A stretch of DNA of 64,000 bases from G963662905 sp965230045 (GTDB taxonomy: Bacteria > Bacteroidota > Bacteroidia > Bacteroidales > WRLA01), in assembly GCA_965230045.1 (NCBI GenBank), contig OZ245940.1, forward strand, positions 4,774,001 to 4,838,000. The letters are read 5' to 3'. This document shows positions 63,022 through 64,000 of the stretch, in pieces (position 1 is the stretch's first letter; every line of letters starts with the position of its first letter). The notes under the pieces are model-generated. The model was not told the origin of the DNA. It ran no database searches and saw nothing but the letters and a program-made list of their open reading frames with translations. Made by a program: the position numbers and the translations under genes.

Positions 63022-64000
63022 ATGAATTGCAGGAAAATAGCCTTATTCACCGGCCTACTTTTAATGTCTGTAACGCTTTTTGCACAGAAAGGTACAATCA
63101 AAGGCATTATAACAGACAAAAGCACCGGTGAAAGCCTGATTGGCGCCAATGTTACTTATGCCCCTGGCAAGGGCGTTGTAACCGGTCTTGATGGAGATTA
63201 TACAATGGAATTGCCCTATGGCGATTACACATTAACGATCAGTTATGTTGGGTTTGATACCCAAACCAAAAATATTACAATAAACAAAGCGGTGCAAACG
63301 ATCAACTTCAGCCTTAACTACACCATGTTATCCGAAGTTGAAGTCGTTGGAGATATGGCCAAAACCCGGGAGACTCCGGTGGCTTTCTCCAATATTGAAT
63401 CCATCAAAATGGAGGAAGAACTAGCAAGCCAGGATATTCCGTTGATACTCAATGCCACACCCGGTGTTTATGCCACACAACAAGGCGGTGGCGATGGCGA
63501 TTCGCGCATCAATATACGTGGATTCAACCAACGAAATGTTGCCGTAATGCTGGACGGTATTCCTGTAAATGATATGGAAAACGGCTGGGTATATTGGTCG
63601 AACTGGTTTGGTCTGGATGTTGTAATGCAAAATACCCAGATTCAGCGTGGATTAGGAAAATCCAAACTAGCAATCCCCTCTGTAGGTGGTACAATTAACC
63701 TCCAAACAAAAGGTATTGGGTCTAAACCTTTGTACACCATAAAACAGGAAGTCGGAAGCGACCTGTTCTTGAGAACATCGGTTGGGCTTACAACAGGAAG
63801 AATGAAAAATGGATGGGGAATCACTGCCGCAGGCTCTTATAAGAGAGGTGATGGCTGGGTTGATCAAACCTGGACAGAAGGCTGGTTCTATTTTTTACGC
63901 ATCGATAAAGAACTTGGAAACCACCACATCAGCTTTAAAGCTATGGGAGCACCTCAGGAACATGGCCAAAGAAGCACAAAAAGTCCATTGGTGGAGATTG
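63022..64000 (+). CDS. TonB-dependent receptor (N-terminal part, continues beyond window)
   Basis: The frame starts at ATG 63022 and is open to the window end (326 codons). A signal peptide (RKIALFTGLLLMSVTLFAQ) is followed by a carboxypeptidase-D-like regulatory domain (GTIKGIITDKSTGESLIGAN, YVGFDTQTKNI) and the TonB-dependent plug (LNATPGVYATQQGGGDGDSR, INIRGFNQRNVAVMLDGIPV, QRGLGKSKLAIPSVGGTINL). It should form an outer-membrane barrel taking up a substrate with TonB energy; the substrate and any SusD partner are outside the window. Confidence 0.9.
   Translation, partial: MNCRKIALFTGLLLMSVTLFAQKGTIKGIITDKSTGESLIGANVTYAPGKGVVTGLDGDYTMELPYGDYTLTISYVGFDTQTKNITINKAVQTINFSLNYTMLSEVEVVGDMAKTRETPVAFSNIESIKMEEELASQDIPLILNATPGVYATQQGGGDGDSRINIRGFNQRNVAVMLDGIPVNDMENGWVYWSNWFGLDVVMQNTQIQRGLGKSKLAIPSVGGTINLQTKGIGSKPLYTIKQEVGSDLFLRTSVGLTTGRMKNGWGITAAGSYKRGDGWVDQTWTEGWFYFLRIDKELGNHHISFKAMGAPQEHGQRSTKSPLVEI

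Overview
The window looks like a chromosome segment of a member of the Bacteroidota (probably Bacteroidales/Marinilabiliales-like; no 16S gene is present to settle it). The evidence is: several large secreted proteins ending in type IX secretion (T9SS) type A sorting domains, SprB-type repeats, a FISUMP-domain lipoprotein, a TonB-dependent receptor with a carboxypeptidase-D-like N-terminal domain, DUF4340 and DUF5020 proteins, and promoters of the Bacteroidota form TTG/TTTG-N20ish-TAnnTTTG. No complete known defence system, prophage or CRISPR array was found.

Layout. 1-14.9 kb: exported proteins on the minus strand: a truncated lamin-tail/FN3 protein, an endonuclease I, two paralogous PKD/Asp-box T9SS proteins and an 11-repeat SprB-like protein. 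15.3-18.1 kb: M24 peptidase with xseB/xseA. 18.7-20.5 kb: FG-GAP T9SS protein. 20.5-25.7 kb: minus-strand run with a VOC protein, M20 amidohydrolase, O-antigen-ligase-like protein, UDP-GlcNAc 2-epimerase and DUF4340 protein. 26.4-31.8 kb: alpha/beta hydrolase, outer-membrane protein, glutamate dehydrogenase, LolC/E-type permease, DUF456. 31.9-38.4 kb: 2-oxoglutarate dehydrogenase E1 and E2, an Lrp/AsnC regulator, then E3. 38.5-46.9 kb: DUF5020 protein, lipoprotein hydrolase, type II NADH dehydrogenase, initiator tRNA-Met, era, der, a lipid A-type acyltransferase and an acyl-CoA ligase. 47.0-54.5 kb: a repeat-rich accessory stretch with a 13-unit repeat array, a TlpA-like protein, an IS3-family element and two DUF4143-type ATPases. 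54.6-64 kb: FISUMP/PKD lipoprotein, S4 RNA-binding protein, coiled-coil lipoprotein, two convergent endonuclease/exonuclease/phosphatase lipoproteins, a lamin-tail T9SS protein and the start of a TonB-dependent receptor.

Most genes are ordinary. The least explained signal is between them. Two palindromic elements (18104-18388 and 53790-54098) have inverted ends starting GAGGT and flanking direct repeats of 9-12 bp, as expected of non-autonomous transposable elements; both carry the same nested inner inverted repeats. A third, related composite (25815-26389) shares the central hairpin with a compensatory base-pair change. Two degenerate G+C-rich repeat arrays (5119-5640 and 47022-47750) lie in opposite orientation about 41 kb apart and share a conserved end sequence. 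An AT-rich ATPase gene is bracketed by a perfect 25-bp direct repeat (52369-52393 and 53672-53696).

All family names come from motif recognition by eye; no database search was possible.
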